DNA from: Pseudomonas fluorescens
Lineage (GTDB): Bacteria; Pseudomonadota; Gammaproteobacteria; Pseudomonadales; Pseudomonadaceae
DNA: 64,000 nt
Reading direction: 5' to 3'
Assembly (NCBI RefSeq): GCF_902497875.1
Contig: NZ_CABVHY010000004.1
Span: 1-64,000 of the forward strand
This document shows positions 1 to 7,968 of this stretch, one piece after another. A program made the position numbers and the translations under genes. Under the pieces are notes generated by a model. That model was not told the DNA's origin, did no database searches, and worked only from the letters and a program-made list of their open reading frames with translations. Numbering within the stretch: the first letter of the stretch is position 1; every line of letters begins with the position of its first letter.

Positions 1-417
1 GACGTCCATCGTGTAATGCAGGCGCCATGTCGATGTGGCCGCTCCCGGCTCTGCCACGACACTGCCGTCAGCGGCAAGCAATCTGCGCCCCTGCAGCGCC
101 GGACATTTCATCGCCACGGTCGGTGCCTGCTGGATCAACTGTTCAGTGATCCAGCCCAGCCATGCACCCGATTTATTGATCCGTTTGAGCAGGCCAACGT
201 CCGATAGCTCCACCCAGTCCCCAGCGCGCGCGCGTTCCACCGTTTCGACCATCGAGCAATCAGCGCTCAGATACATCAATAACGTGCGCAATAAACTCTC
301 CGGGCCGCTGAAGCGGCGACCGAACTTCAGCGCTCCCAGCTCTTTTGCCTTGGCTTCCCATCCCTGCGGCAATAGCGCCAACAGCTTCGGCCAATCTTCA
401 TCCAGTCTTTGTGTCAC
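1..417 (-). CDS. IS4-type transposase, N-terminal part (runs off the window)
   Basis: The 139 visible codons start at a GTG (417); an in-frame TGA lies upstream with no other start between. The protein continues past position 1. The segment around residues 117-137 reads AADGS, then a PG, then WRLHYTMD, which is the conserved stretch around the first catalytic Asp of IS4-family DDE transposases. The helical region before it (GDWVELSDVGLLKRINKSG) also fits that group. The terminal inverted repeat should lie between about 417 and 485, but I could not identify it without the other end. A REP-like palindrome begins about 70 bp from the start codon. Whether the element is intact cannot be told from this window. 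Confidence 0.75.
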   Translation of the reverse strand, partial: MTQRLDEDWPKLLALLPQGWEAKAKELGALKFGRRFSGPESLLRTLLMYLSADCSMVETVERARAGDWVELSDVGLLKRINKSGAWLGWITEQLIQQAPTVAMKCPALQGRRLLAADGSVVAEPGAATSTWRLHYTMDV

Positions 418-487
418 GCTTGCTTTCCCTGCTGCTCACTTTGCTTGGTGAATCAGATTCTACTATCTCTTGAGATTTGGTTAGCGC

Positions 488-516
488 CTATGGGGGCAAG
501 CCCCCTCGCCACAGGG
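488..516. repeat. REP-like palindrome
   Basis: A GC-rich imperfect palindrome built from CCTATGGGGGCAAGCCCCC followed by TCGCCACAGGGG. On the minus strand it reads as the common Pseudomonas unit with a TGTGGCGAGGGGGCTTGCCC core. It lies between the transposase gene and the promoter of the diguanylate cyclase. An open reading frame passes through it, which is one reason to place the cyclase start further downstream. Confidence 0.6.
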
Positions 517-650
517 GATTTGCGGTGTTTGTCAGGGAGTTCACTCCTGCTGCATCTCCATTAGCTGTTATTCCAGTCATTCGTGGTGTTCGAAGGCGTT
601 TATACTGCGCGCCCTTTGACGAACGTTTACTCAACAGCCCCGGTACCCCC

Positions 651-2189
651 TTGAAGCGCGATCTTCGACTTGCCACTTTGCTGACTTTCCTGGTGTGTGT
701 ATCCGTGGTGCTGCTGACTGCCTGGCAGAGTTGGACAGCTCGACAGAACACCTTGAGTGACATCGAAACCGACACCTTGAATCTGACCAATGCGCTCAAC
801 ACTTACACCGAGGGCACCTTCAAGCAAAGTGAAGTCGTACTGCTGGGGCTGACCGAAAGGATCGAGAAAGACGGTACCGGCCCGCAGCAGCTCGAACGCC
901 TGAGATTGCTGGTCGCTCAGGAGATGAAGGCGCTTGCGCAATTGAACAGCGTGGTGCTGTATGACGCCCAGGGGAACTGGACGTTCTCGACCAACACGCC
1001 GGCTTCACCCAACGATCACCACGCTGATCGTTCGTTCTTTACGCATCACCGTGACCATCCAGACCGTGGCATATTCATAGGTCCGGCGATTCTCAGTCGG
1101 GCCACCGGCGCCTGGGTGATTTCGGTCAGTCGGCGGATCGATCATCCCGATGGCAGTTTTGCCGGGGTGATCGTCGCAACCATAAGCCTGGAACACTTCC
1201 TCAAGCTCTATCGAACCATTCACGTGGGGCAGTTCGGCGCGATCAGCCTGACCTCGTCCGACGGGCGTCTGCTGGTGAGATATCCATTCCAGGAGCAGGA
1301 CATCGGTCGTGACCTGTCTACTGCGCCCATATTTTCCGAGTACCTGCGCAACACTTCGGCAGGCACCGTGGGTTTTGCGTCAAAAGTCGATGGCGTCCAT
1401 CGCATCTACGCGTTCAAGCGAAGCGATCAATATCCCTTCATAACGACTGTCGCGGTAGGCCAGAGCGAGGCCATGCAAGCGTGGTGGAGCCAGACACAGC
1501 TATCTGCCGCAGTGGTGGTGGTGCTGTTGGGACTGCTGGTCGCGCTGGGGCGCAGATTGATTTCCCATATCAGTCGGCGCATTCGGGCAGAGAACGAGCT
1601 GCGAACTACCCAGGCCGCGCTGATCGAGCTAAACCACAGGCTGGAGATTCTCGCCAGCGAGGACACGCTGACCGGTCTCGCCAACCGCCGGCATTTCGAT
1701 CAGTTTCTGGATGTCGAATTCAAACGCGCCAAGCGCCTTGGAAGCCCGCTGTCACTTATCTTGATCGATGTGGATTTTTTCAAGGGTTACAACGACCACT
1801 ATGGGCATCTCGCTGGAGACGAATGCCTGCGGGCGATCAGTCTGTCGATCAAACACTGTGTGCGTCGTCCAGCTGACATGACGGCCCGCTATGGCGGAGA
1901 AGAAATCGCCGTGGTGATGCCCAACACGGATGAGTCAGGAGCCCGCACGGTTGCCGAGGCGATTTTGCGCGGTATCGCTGCCGAGAAATTTGCGCATTTG
2001 TCGAGTCCTTTTGGGTTTGTGACTGCGAGTTTGGGGTTGGCGACTTATGTTTCCTACGCGAGTGAGCAGGATGAAAAGGCGCTGATCGATCGGGCGGACC
2101 GCGCTCTTTACCTGGCGAAGTCGCAGGGCAGAAATCGCTTGTGTGTCGCGGCTGTGGGAGTGCAAGGCGAGAATTCTGCTGTTGTGTGA
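651..2189 (+). CDS. Membrane diguanylate cyclase (Cache sensor + GGDEF)
   Basis: It makes cyclic di-GMP from two GTP, with activity probably set by an extracytoplasmic ligand. From the TTG at 651 the product is about 512 residues. An N-terminal membrane segment (about 8-25) is followed by a periplasmic Cache-type domain (about 30-275, with motifs such as DRSFFTHH and GPAILSRATGAWVISVSRR), a second membrane segment near 290-310, a short helical linker and a GGDEF domain. The active-site loop is GGEEI (415-419). An RxxD inhibitory-site motif (RPAD, 406-409) precedes it by five residues, so product feedback is expected. A TATACT hexamer at 601-606 fits a -10 box and supports the 651 start, although no clear Shine-Dalgarno is seen. 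The frame stays open upstream to 477, but that stretch crosses a REP element. No EAL domain is present. Confidence 0.85.
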   Translation: MKRDLRLATLLTFLVCVSVVLLTAWQSWTARQNTLSDIETDTLNLTNALNTYTEGTFKQSEVVLLGLTERIEKDGTGPQQLERLRLLVAQEMKALAQLNSVVLYDAQGNWTFSTNTPASPNDHHADRSFFTHHRDHPDRGIFIGPAILSRATGAWVISVSRRIDHPDGSFAGVIVATISLEHFLKLYRTIHVGQFGAISLTSSDGRLLVRYPFQEQDIGRDLSTAPIFSEYLRNTSAGTVGFASKVDGVHRIYAFKRSDQYPFITTVAVGQSEAMQAWWSQTQLSAAVVVVLLGLLVALGRRLISHISRRIRAENELRTTQAALIELNHRLEILASEDTLTGLANRRHFDQFLDVEFKRAKRLGSPLSLILIDVDFFKGYNDHYGHLAGDECLRAISLSIKHCVRRPADMTARYGGEEIAVVMPNTDESGARTVAEAILRGIAAEKFAHLSSPFGFVTASLGLATYVSYASEQDEKALIDRADRALYLAKSQGRNRLCVAAVGVQGENSAVV

Positions 2190-2201
2190 TGTGACGGATT
2201 A

Positions 2202-2755
2202 TGTGGGAGCGAGCTTGCTCCGGGCGGCGTTCCGACGATGACGGCCTGACAGCCGGCCTGTCTCTCGCGGAGGTACCCCGATCCCCTGTGGGAGCGGCGG
2301 TGCGGCGATCCGACTTGCTCGCGATAGCGGCCTGACAGCCGGCCTGACAGCCGGCCTGGCTCTCGCGGATGTACCCAGATCCCCTGTGGGAGCTGGGGTG
2401 CGGCGATCCGACTTGCCTGCGAAGGCGGCCTGACAGCCGACCCGGCTCTCGCGGATGTACCCCGATCCATTGTGGGAGCGAGCTTGCTCGCGAAGGCGGC
2501 CTGGCAGCTGGCCTCTCTCTTGCGGATGTACCCAAATCAAATGTGGGAGCTGGCTTGCCTGCGACGGCGGCCTGACAGCCGACCTGTCTCTCGCGGATGT
2601 ACCCAGATCCAATGTGGGAGCGAGCCTGCTCGCGAAGGCGGCCTGACAGCCGGCTTGGCTCTTGCAGAGGTACCCAGATCCATTGTGGGAGCGAGCTTGC
2701 TCGCGAAGGCGGCCTGGCAGCCGGCCTATCCCTTGAAGGTGTACATATCCATTCC
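2202..2755. repeat. Tandem array of seven REP-containing units
   Basis: TGTGGGAG recurs at 2202, 2287, 2385, 2471, 2542, 2613 and 2684. Spacings are 85, 98, 86, 71, 71 and 71 bp. Each unit has a REP-like core (GAGCTTGCTCGCGAAGGCGG or a variant) followed by a conserved 'spacer' containing CCTGACAGCCGGCCTG, TCTCGCGGATGTACCC and GATCC. The 98-bp unit carries an internal duplication of CCTGACAGCCGG. Because the spacer is also repeated, this is a true tandem array and not scattered REPs. Reading frames cross it on both strands, but they are shadows of the repeat. It may contribute to transcription termination downstream of the diguanylate cyclase, which is inference. Confidence 0.85.
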
Positions 2756-2775
2756 TGCGGTAACGGTCACTAATG

Positions 2776-2985
2776 GTTCCGCCCTTACGGCGTGTCACTT
2801 TTTCAGACGCCAAAAAGTAACCAAAAGGCTCGCCCCGAGCGTACGGCACCTCGCTAAGGCTCGGTGTTCCCTCGCTCCGGTGTCCATCATGGGGCGCCGC
2901 AATGCGGCGGAGTCAGCTTCGCTGACGGCGCTACGCGCCACCCCCCTGATGAACACCTCCACTCGGCCTGCCGAAGGGGCGGGTA
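2776..2985. repeat. Probable dispersed Pseudomonas intergenic element
   Basis: This GC-rich non-genic stretch includes CTTTTTCAGACGCCAAAAAG (an imperfect hairpin at about 2799-2818) and further short inverted repeats such as GTCAGCTTCGCTGAC (2911-2925). From memory, very similar sequence recurs between genes in many fluorescent pseudomonads, often next to GCC-rich hexamer tracts as here. I could not confirm this by search. Frames through it encode low-complexity Arg/Ala-rich peptides with no recognisable domain, so I do not call a gene. Confidence 0.45.
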
Positions 2986-2988
2986 GAT

Positions 2989-3173
2989 CAAAAGCCAGAG
3001 CCAGAGCCAGAGCCAGAGCAAAAGCCAGAGCAAAAGCCAGAGCAAAAGCCACAGCCAGAGCATGGCAGAGCCAGAGCCAGAGCCAGAGCCAGAGCAAAAG
3101 CCAGAGCAAAAGCCACAGCCAGAGCATGGCAGAGCCAGAGCCAAAGCCAAAGCCAAAGCAAAAGCAAAAGCAA
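2989..3173. repeat. GCCAGA-type hexanucleotide tract
   Basis: About 185 bp of near-perfect 6-bp repeats (AGAGCC/AGAGCA/AAAGCC variants). A larger internal duplication is present: the segment with CATGGCAGAGCCAGAGCC occurs at about 3060 and again near 3125. Because the period is six, every frame stays open and gives Lys-Ala-Arg or Ser-Gln repeats; none has coding support. The tract is a good candidate for length variation between strains. Confidence 0.85.
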
Positions 3174-3253
3174 GGCGGCCTGCCGGGGCTACCGGCCTGG
3201 GTGTACGGCTCTTTTAAATGCGCTTGAATCGCGCGCTTACTCAGCGGCCTGGC

Positions 3254-4936
3254 TTAGAGATATTTATCCGTGACGGCGCCTTCCGAGGCGCTGGACACGG
3301 TCTTGGCGTATTTGGCCAGTACCCCTCGCTTGTACTTGGATTCCGGGCGTACCCAGCGGGTCTTGCGTTCGGCCAGCTCGGTGTCGGAGACGTCGACGGT
3401 GATCTGCCGGGTTTCGGCGTCGATGGTAATTTTGTCGCCGTTTTCAATCAGCGCGATGGGGCCGCCATCAAAGGCTTCGGGGGTGATATGACCCACCACA
3501 AAACCGTGAGAGCCGCCGGAGAAGCGGCCGTCGGTGATGAGTGCGACTTCTTTGCCCAGCCCCTTGCCCATGACGGCAGAGGTCGGCGAGAGCATTTCGC
3601 GCATGCCGGGGCCGCCTTTGGGGCCTTCGTAGCGGATCACGATGACATCGCCGGCTTTGACTTCACCATTGAGGATACCTGCCAGCGCGCCTTCCTCGCC
3701 GTGGTAGACGCGGGCTGTGCCTTCAAAGCGCAGGCCTTCCTTGCCAGTGATTTTGGCCACGGCGCCGGTGGGCGAGAGGTTGCCGCGCAGCACCACCAGG
3801 TGGGAGTCCTTCTTGATGGGTTGGTTGAAGGGCAGGATTACGTCCTGGCCTGCGGGGTAGTCGGCCACGTTTTCCAGGTTTTCGGCCAGGGTCTTGCCGG
3901 TGACCGTGAGCACGTCACCATGCAGCATGCCCGCATCGAGCATGCGCTTCATCAGCGGCTGGATGCCGCCGATGGCGACCAGTTCGCTCATCATGTATTT
4001 GCCGCTGGGGCGCAGGTCGGCGACCACCGGGGAATCCTTGCCCAGTTGCACGAAATCATCCAGCGTGAGTTCGACATCGACGGCATGGGCCATGGCCAAC
4101 AGATGCAGCACGGCATTGGTGGAGCCGGCGAGGGCGATCACCACCCGAATCGCATTTTCAAAGGCTTTGCGGGTCATGATGTCGCGCGGTTTGAGGTCAC
4201 GCTTGAGCAGCTCCATGACCTGCTGACCGGCACGGAAGCTGTCCGAGGCTTTATCGCTGCTGATGGCGTCCTGGGAGCTGGAGCCGGGCAGGCTCATGCC
4301 CAGGGCCTCGATGGCGGAGGCCATGGTATTGGCCGTGTACATCCCGCCGCAGGAGCCGGGCCCGGGAATGGCCACTTCTTCGATCTGCTTGACCTGGATC
4401 TCGCTGATATCACCCCGCGCGTGCTGACCGACGGCTTCGAACACGGAGATGATGTCGGTGTGGCCGGCGCCCGGCCGGATGGTGCCGCCATAAACGAAGA
4501 TGGAAGGGCGATTCAGGCGGGCCATACCGATCAGGCAGCCCGGCATGTTCTTGTCACAGCCGCCCACGGCCACCAGCCCGTCAAAACCTTCGCAGCCGGC
4601 AACCACCTCGATGGAGTCGGCGATCACTTCACGGGACACCAGCGAATACTTCATGCCTTCGGTGCCGTTGGCGATGCCGTCGGAAATGGTGATGGTGTTG
4701 AAAATGACGCCCTTGGCGCCAGCGGCATTCGCACCTTTTTCGGCTTCAACCGCCAGCTTGTCGATGTGCATATTGCATGGCGTGACCATCGCCCAGGTGG
4801 AGGCGATGCCGATCTGCGGCTTTTTGAAGTCCTCATCGGTGAAGCCCACCGCGCGCAACATGGCGCGGCCGGGCGTGCGTTCCACACCGTCCACCACTTG
4901 AGAGGAGTATTTACGCAGCGTGTCATTGTCGCTCAT
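3254..4936 (-). CDS. ilvD: Dihydroxy-acid dehydratase
   Basis: It converts 2,3-dihydroxy-isovalerate and 2,3-dihydroxy-3-methylvalerate to the 2-oxo acids in valine and isoleucine synthesis, using an Fe-S cluster and Mg2+ in the cytoplasm. The 560-residue product has the IlvD/Edd features: TPCNMHI near the N-terminus, GGCDKNMPG and [14 protein letters not shown] with their cluster cysteines, and a C-terminal half with DGRFSGG and [13 protein letters not shown]. Length is normal for the short bacterial IlvD type. It stands alone between the repeat region and the exopolysaccharide locus. A 594-residue open frame on the other strand (3218-5002) is its antisense shadow. Confidence 0.96.
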   Translation of the reverse strand: MSDNDTLRKYSSQVVDGVERTPGRAMLRAVGFTDEDFKKPQIGIASTWAMVTPCNMHIDKLAVEAEKGANAAGAKGVIFNTITISDGIANGTEGMKYSLVSREVIADSIEVVAGCEGFDGLVAVGGCDKNMPGCLIGMARLNRPSIFVYGGTIRPGAGHTDIISVFEAVGQHARGDISEIQVKQIEEVAIPGPGSCGGMYTANTMASAIEALGMSLPGSSSQDAISSDKASDSFRAGQQVMELLKRDLKPRDIMTRKAFENAIRVVIALAGSTNAVLHLLAMAHAVDVELTLDDFVQLGKDSPVVADLRPSGKYMMSELVAIGGIQPLMKRMLDAGMLHGDVLTVTGKTLAENLENVADYPAGQDVILPFNQPIKKDSHLVVLRGNLSPTGAVAKITGKEGLRFEGTARVYHGEEGALAGILNGEVKAGDVIVIRYEGPKGGPGMREMLSPTSAVMGKGLGKEVALITDGRFSGGSHGFVVGHITPEAFDGGPIALIENGDKITIDAETRQITVDVSDTELAERKTRWVRPESKYKRGVLAKYAKTVSSASEGAVTDKYL

Positions 4937-5122
4937 GATTTTTCGTCGTGTCTGTGTGGAGGCCTTGCGGCTGCCACAGGGCGGGAGAGCGGGTGCGGCT
5001 AACGCTCACAGGTCGCGATAGCCACAAGGAACATCCAGCTTTTAACTATGGTTGCTGTGAGCAGGATTACAAATCCGAAGAGACAAAGGGTACTTCTCTG
5101 TCTCGAGACGCTCCAGCCCAGG

Positions 5123-6601
5123 CTATTTAGCGCGTCGCCATACCTTGAGGTAATCGACCCTGAAGGTGGAGGGCAGGTCGGCGTCGTCGACAACGCCGAA
5201 CCAATTCCACATGGCCTCGCTGTCAAAGACGATCTGCATCGGGAAGAAGAAGTGGGTGTTCTTCGCTTCCCTGACCAGTACCCCATCGACGTACCAGCGC
5301 AGGGTGTCGGGCTGCCAGTCAAAGCCGTAGACATGGAATGTACTTGCCAGGCGCCAGGGGCTGATCCAGTTGCTGCCATCGCTGAGATGCTCAGTACTGT
5401 GTGGCGTGGCCCAAACATGAGCGTTCATGTTGTACATGCGGTCGAAGGCGCCGCCTTTGGTCTTGCCGCCGATCTCGAATATGTCGATTTCCGTGGCGTT
5501 GTCGGCAAGCCCCGTCCACGCTAACCAGAACGCGCTGGAGCCAGCCGAGTTCATGGGCTTGGCGCGGGCCTCGTAGTAGCCATAAGCACCGCGCTCGATA
5601 GTGCGGACCATGGCTGAGGTGTAGTCCTTGTAGCCTAGGCGGACGTACTTGTCCGGCAAGGTTTCCTTACGGAAGGTGATGTTCAGGTTGCCATTGTTGA
5701 CCACGGCATTATTCGGCATGAACAGCGCCGGTTTGCGACCGAGCGAATCGGTGCCCGTGGCATTGTTGACGTGCCAGCGGCTGGTATCAAGGGCAGCGCC
5801 GTTGAAGTCGTCGGAAAACTGCCTGTCCAGCACCCATTGGCCGACATTGGCCTGATCGGACAGCGGCAGATCGGTGTTGGTCTGTTTCGGTAGCGTGCCC
5901 AGCGGGCCAACACGGGTCCAGGAATTGGCTTGCTTGGGGATGGCGACGGACCATTTGTCCGCCAGGTACTGAAACACGCTTTGGCGCTCCTCCTGGGTGA
6001 CCAGGGGACGGTCGTACACCAGGACTTCCGCGATGTCGCCGCGCAGATGTTCGGAGCTGCCGACCACGTTTCGCCCCACCGCGTAGGGGCCTATGGGCAC
6101 ATCGTTGAGCTCCAGGAAGGAAAGGGTCGAATCGTAGGCGCTGGTCTGTTGCAGGCTAATGTTGAAATTCGGTGCCACGTTGTCGTTATCAGCCAGCCGC
6201 GGGCGCGAACTGAACAGCCGCTGCCAGGTGTCGCCGCCGGCTTGATCGGTCAGTCGACGTGAAACGATCAATACGGTAACCGGGCCGTTTGCGGCGCGCA
6301 GGGTCTTGCCGAGGAACGCTGAAGCGCCACCGAAACGCACCACGGAGTGGCCATTCATGGCGTTTGCCACCCGTTGCGGGCGCGAGGCGACTGCAGCATC
6401 GTCTACGGTGGCGTCGTTGGACTTGCCGGACTTGTCGTGCCACCGCTGGAGACGGTTCTGAGCGTCGAAGGTCATTTTCGACGCGTCGGCAGCGTCGAGC
6501 CACAGCACCAGACCGGTGGCGAGCGGACGGGGAGCAGGGGCTGCGATCGCGTAACAGGCAATCGATGCCAATAGGCCTGCCCGCAGAAAATTCCTGAGCA
6601 T
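5123..6601 (-). CDS. Secreted GH16-family glycoside hydrolase with LamG-like domain
   Basis: The 492-residue product begins at ATG 6601, which has AGGGG six bases upstream and a classical signal peptide (MLRNFLRAGLLASIACYAIAA). Residues about 30-225 form a concanavalin-like LamG fold (LVLWLDAADAS ... WHDKSGKSNDA). Residues about 255-490 are a GH16 catalytic domain with the signature EIDIFE at about 371-376, where the two Glu act as nucleophile and acid/base. GH16 enzymes cleave beta-1,3 or beta-1,4 glucans and galactans. Position at the end of the exopolysaccharide locus suggests it trims or releases the polymer made there; the exact linkage is unknown. GH16 fold: confident; substrate: inferred. 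Confidence 0.85.
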   Translation of the reverse strand: MLRNFLRAGLLASIACYAIAAPAPRPLATGLVLWLDAADASKMTFDAQNRLQRWHDKSGKSNDATVDDAAVASRPQRVANAMNGHSVVRFGGASAFLGKTLRAANGPVTVLIVSRRLTDQAGGDTWQRLFSSRPRLADNDNVAPNFNISLQQTSAYDSTLSFLELNDVPIGPYAVGRNVVGSSEHLRGDIAEVLVYDRPLVTQEERQSVFQYLADKWSVAIPKQANSWTRVGPLGTLPKQTNTDLPLSDQANVGQWVLDRQFSDDFNGAALDTSRWHVNNATGTDSLGRKPALFMPNNAVVNNGNLNITFRKETLPDKYVRLGYKDYTSAMVRTIERGAYGYYEARAKPMNSAGSSAFWLAWTGLADNATEIDIFEIGGKTKGGAFDRMYNMNAHVWATPHSTEHLSDGSNWISPWRLASTFHVYGFDWQPDTLRWYVDGVLVREAKNTHFFFPMQIVFDSEAMWNWFGVVDDADLPSTFRVDYLKVWRRAK

Positions 6602-6630
6602 GTGCATCCCCTGGGTGCAGTGGAGAACCG

Positions 6631-6653
6631 AGCGTTCGAAGGTCATTGCGCGT
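6631..6653. repeat. Direct repeat, left copy
   Basis: A 23-bp sequence with core GAAGGTCATTG that recurs at 7946-7968 in the same orientation with 20 of 23 positions identical. The pair brackets the block holding a GT2 gene and fragments of other exopolysaccharide genes. On the minus strand both copies begin a short frame with ATGACCTTC. Confidence 0.7.
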
Positions 6654-6679
6654 TATGTCACCAGACGCTGATTGGCCAT
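6653..6679 (-). pseudogene. Remnant of a second wzx flippase gene (first eight codons)
   Basis: Reading leftward from ATG 6679 the sequence encodes MANQRLVT and then TAA. The intact flippase at 9133-10548 begins MANHRLVT, so only one residue differs before the remnant stops. In both places the start lies just downstream of a closely related GT2 gene (stop at 6732 here, at 10562 there). The shared order supports descent from a duplicated GT2-wzx segment whose wzx copy was deleted. Confidence 0.7.
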
Positions 6680-6731
6680 GGCTGGAACCAGGAAAGAATG
6701 AGGGCTCTGCGATCGATGGATTGCAGTCGAC

Positions 6732-7658
6732 TCAGGAGGCCTTGCGCAATGTTTTCAGGCACGCATAGAGATAGCGCAGGGTCGGTTTGCCGTTGGCGAA
6801 GATCAGCGCTTGCCAGGAGTGCTCGAGCATCTTTCTGAACACCCTGATCACCTGCGCATGTTCGCCGAGTCTGGAAAACGCATTGAGAAAGTCGGCGTGA
6901 TTGCCCAGCACGAAATCGATCCGTTGCTGCTTGCTTAGCTGCGCGCCGTAGCGTGCGAGGTATAGCTCGATGAATTTGACTTTGTGCGGGTAGTATTTGT
7001 GCGGTTGCGCGGTCATGTTGCCGCGATCTACCCCGCGTGTAATCAGTATCTGCGGCATCGTGTGAATCTCCCAGCGCTCGGCGATCCGCGTCCATAGCAA
7101 GCGGTCTTCGGCAAAGTGAATGGAGGGATCGAAACCGCCCAGAGCCACAATGACCTCGCGCACCACCACCACGCCGGACGTACCATTGATGACGTTGCAG
7201 TAGATGAAATCGCTGAAGTGCCTGCCGCCCTTGCGTCGAGCTTCCAGCTGCCGGGTTCCGTCGCTGAACTCGCTCATCTGGTAGCAATCGATGAGCCCGA
7301 CCGGGTGCCCCAGGCGACAGAGCTCGGCATAGAGCGCCAACTGCTTTTCCAGTTTTTGTGGATGCCATTGGTCATCGGCATCGAGGAATGCAATAAAGGT
7401 TTCCTTGGCGCGCAAGATGCCTTTGTTCCGCGCGCTGCCCGGCCCCCCATTGGGCTGCTGCAATAGCGTCAGGGGGAAGGGCGCGGCAAAGTCCCTGACA
7501 ATTTGCGGACCAGGATCGGTGGAACCATCGTCGATGACGATAACGTTATCGGGCAGCCGGGATTGATGGCACAGCGACTCCAGCGTCTTTTGAATGGTGG
7601 TAGCGGCGTTGTACATCGGAATGACTACACATACCGATTGGGAGATGTCATTTGACAC
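6732..7658 (-). CDS. Family 2 glycosyltransferase, paralogue A
   Basis: A 308-residue inverting GT2 enzyme that would transfer a sugar from a nucleotide donor to the lipid-linked repeat unit at the cytoplasmic face. The GT-A fold is clear: VVIPMYNA at the N-terminus, VIVIDDGSTD, then the metal-binding DADD (AFLDADDQW). The acceptor half contains EDRLLWTRIAE. The start is GTG with GAGGAG seven bases before it. It is about two-thirds identical to paralogue B (10562-11515), including the exact C-terminal stretch RYGAQLSKQQRIDFVLGNH. It lies inside a degraded duplicate block but is itself uninterrupted, so it may be functional and alter side-chain decoration. Confidence 0.88.
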   Translation of the reverse strand: MSNDISQSVCVVIPMYNAATTIQKTLESLCHQSRLPDNVIVIDDGSTDPGPQIVRDFAAPFPLTLLQQPNGGPGSARNKGILRAKETFIAFLDADDQWHPQKLEKQLALYAELCRLGHPVGLIDCYQMSEFSDGTRQLEARRKGGRHFSDFIYCNVINGTSGVVVVREVIVALGGFDPSIHFAEDRLLWTRIAERWEIHTMPQILITRGVDRGNMTAQPHKYYPHKVKFIELYLARYGAQLSKQQRIDFVLGNHADFLNAFSRLGEHAQVIRVFRKMLEHSWQALIFANGKPTLRYLYACLKTLRKAS

Positions 7659-7779
7659 TGCTTTTCTCCTCGGAAATAGCGTTGGCAGGTACGCCGTTGA
7701 GCACGATGCTGTCGCCAGGAACGTTACGTTTCAGGCGGCAACGACGGGCAATGTTCTCGGTACCCGGCCATCGGATAGC

Positions 7780-7910
7780 GGTAGGGTTTCTGGACTTCTC
7801 CATGGATGTAGAACGAACGGTAGGCGATCAGACTCAGGCTAACCCTGGGGTCGACCCGGTAACCTTGCTTGAGCCGTTGACAATGATTTTTTCCACTTGA
7901 TTGGGGGTTA
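7780..7910 (-). pseudogene. Frameshifted fragment of a Wza-like polysaccharide export gene
   Basis: About 125 bp here matches the intact export gene (19684-20223) at roughly four of five bases. The intact protein segment is LTPNQVEKIIVNGLKQGYLVDPKVSLSLIAYRSFYINGEVQKPGSYP. In this copy, one base is missing after the VNG codons, which throws the frame; the downstream part still encodes a match to SLSLIAYRSFYI. The fragment ends where homology would enter the SLBB region. Further left (about 7655-7770), a different short frame ending NVPGDSIVLNGVPANAI overlaps the GT2 start by its stop codon. It weakly resembles the C-terminus of a hexapeptide acyltransferase. Confidence 0.75.
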
Positions 7911-7945
7911 AATAAACCCAGCGCTCTTGGCGCCGTAGCTGTAGA

Positions 7946-7968
7946 GGCGTTTGAAGGTCATTGTGCGT
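7946..7968. repeat. Direct repeat, right copy
   Basis: Partner of 6631-6653, with 20 of 23 bases identical. It ends at the first base of the galE stop codon. The adjacent minus-strand frame (RLYSYGAKSAG) also resembles GGLYTYGAKSAA of the beta-barrel gene at 20236-21396, though this match is short. Confidence 0.65.

Noticed and set aside
2202..2755. CRISPR array
   Set aside because: Intervals between repeated cores are themselves conserved, units are 71-98 bp, and no cas genes are present.
2199..3227. Frames through the repeat region on both strands
   Set aside because: They translate repeat units into Arg/Ala/Gly-rich or Ser-Gln repeats; openness follows from the repeat period and GC content.
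3218..5002. A 594-codon open frame on the plus strand
   Set aside because: Antisense of ilvD in high-GC DNA. Its composition is Gly/His/Asp-rich with no domain, while the minus strand encodes a complete IlvD.
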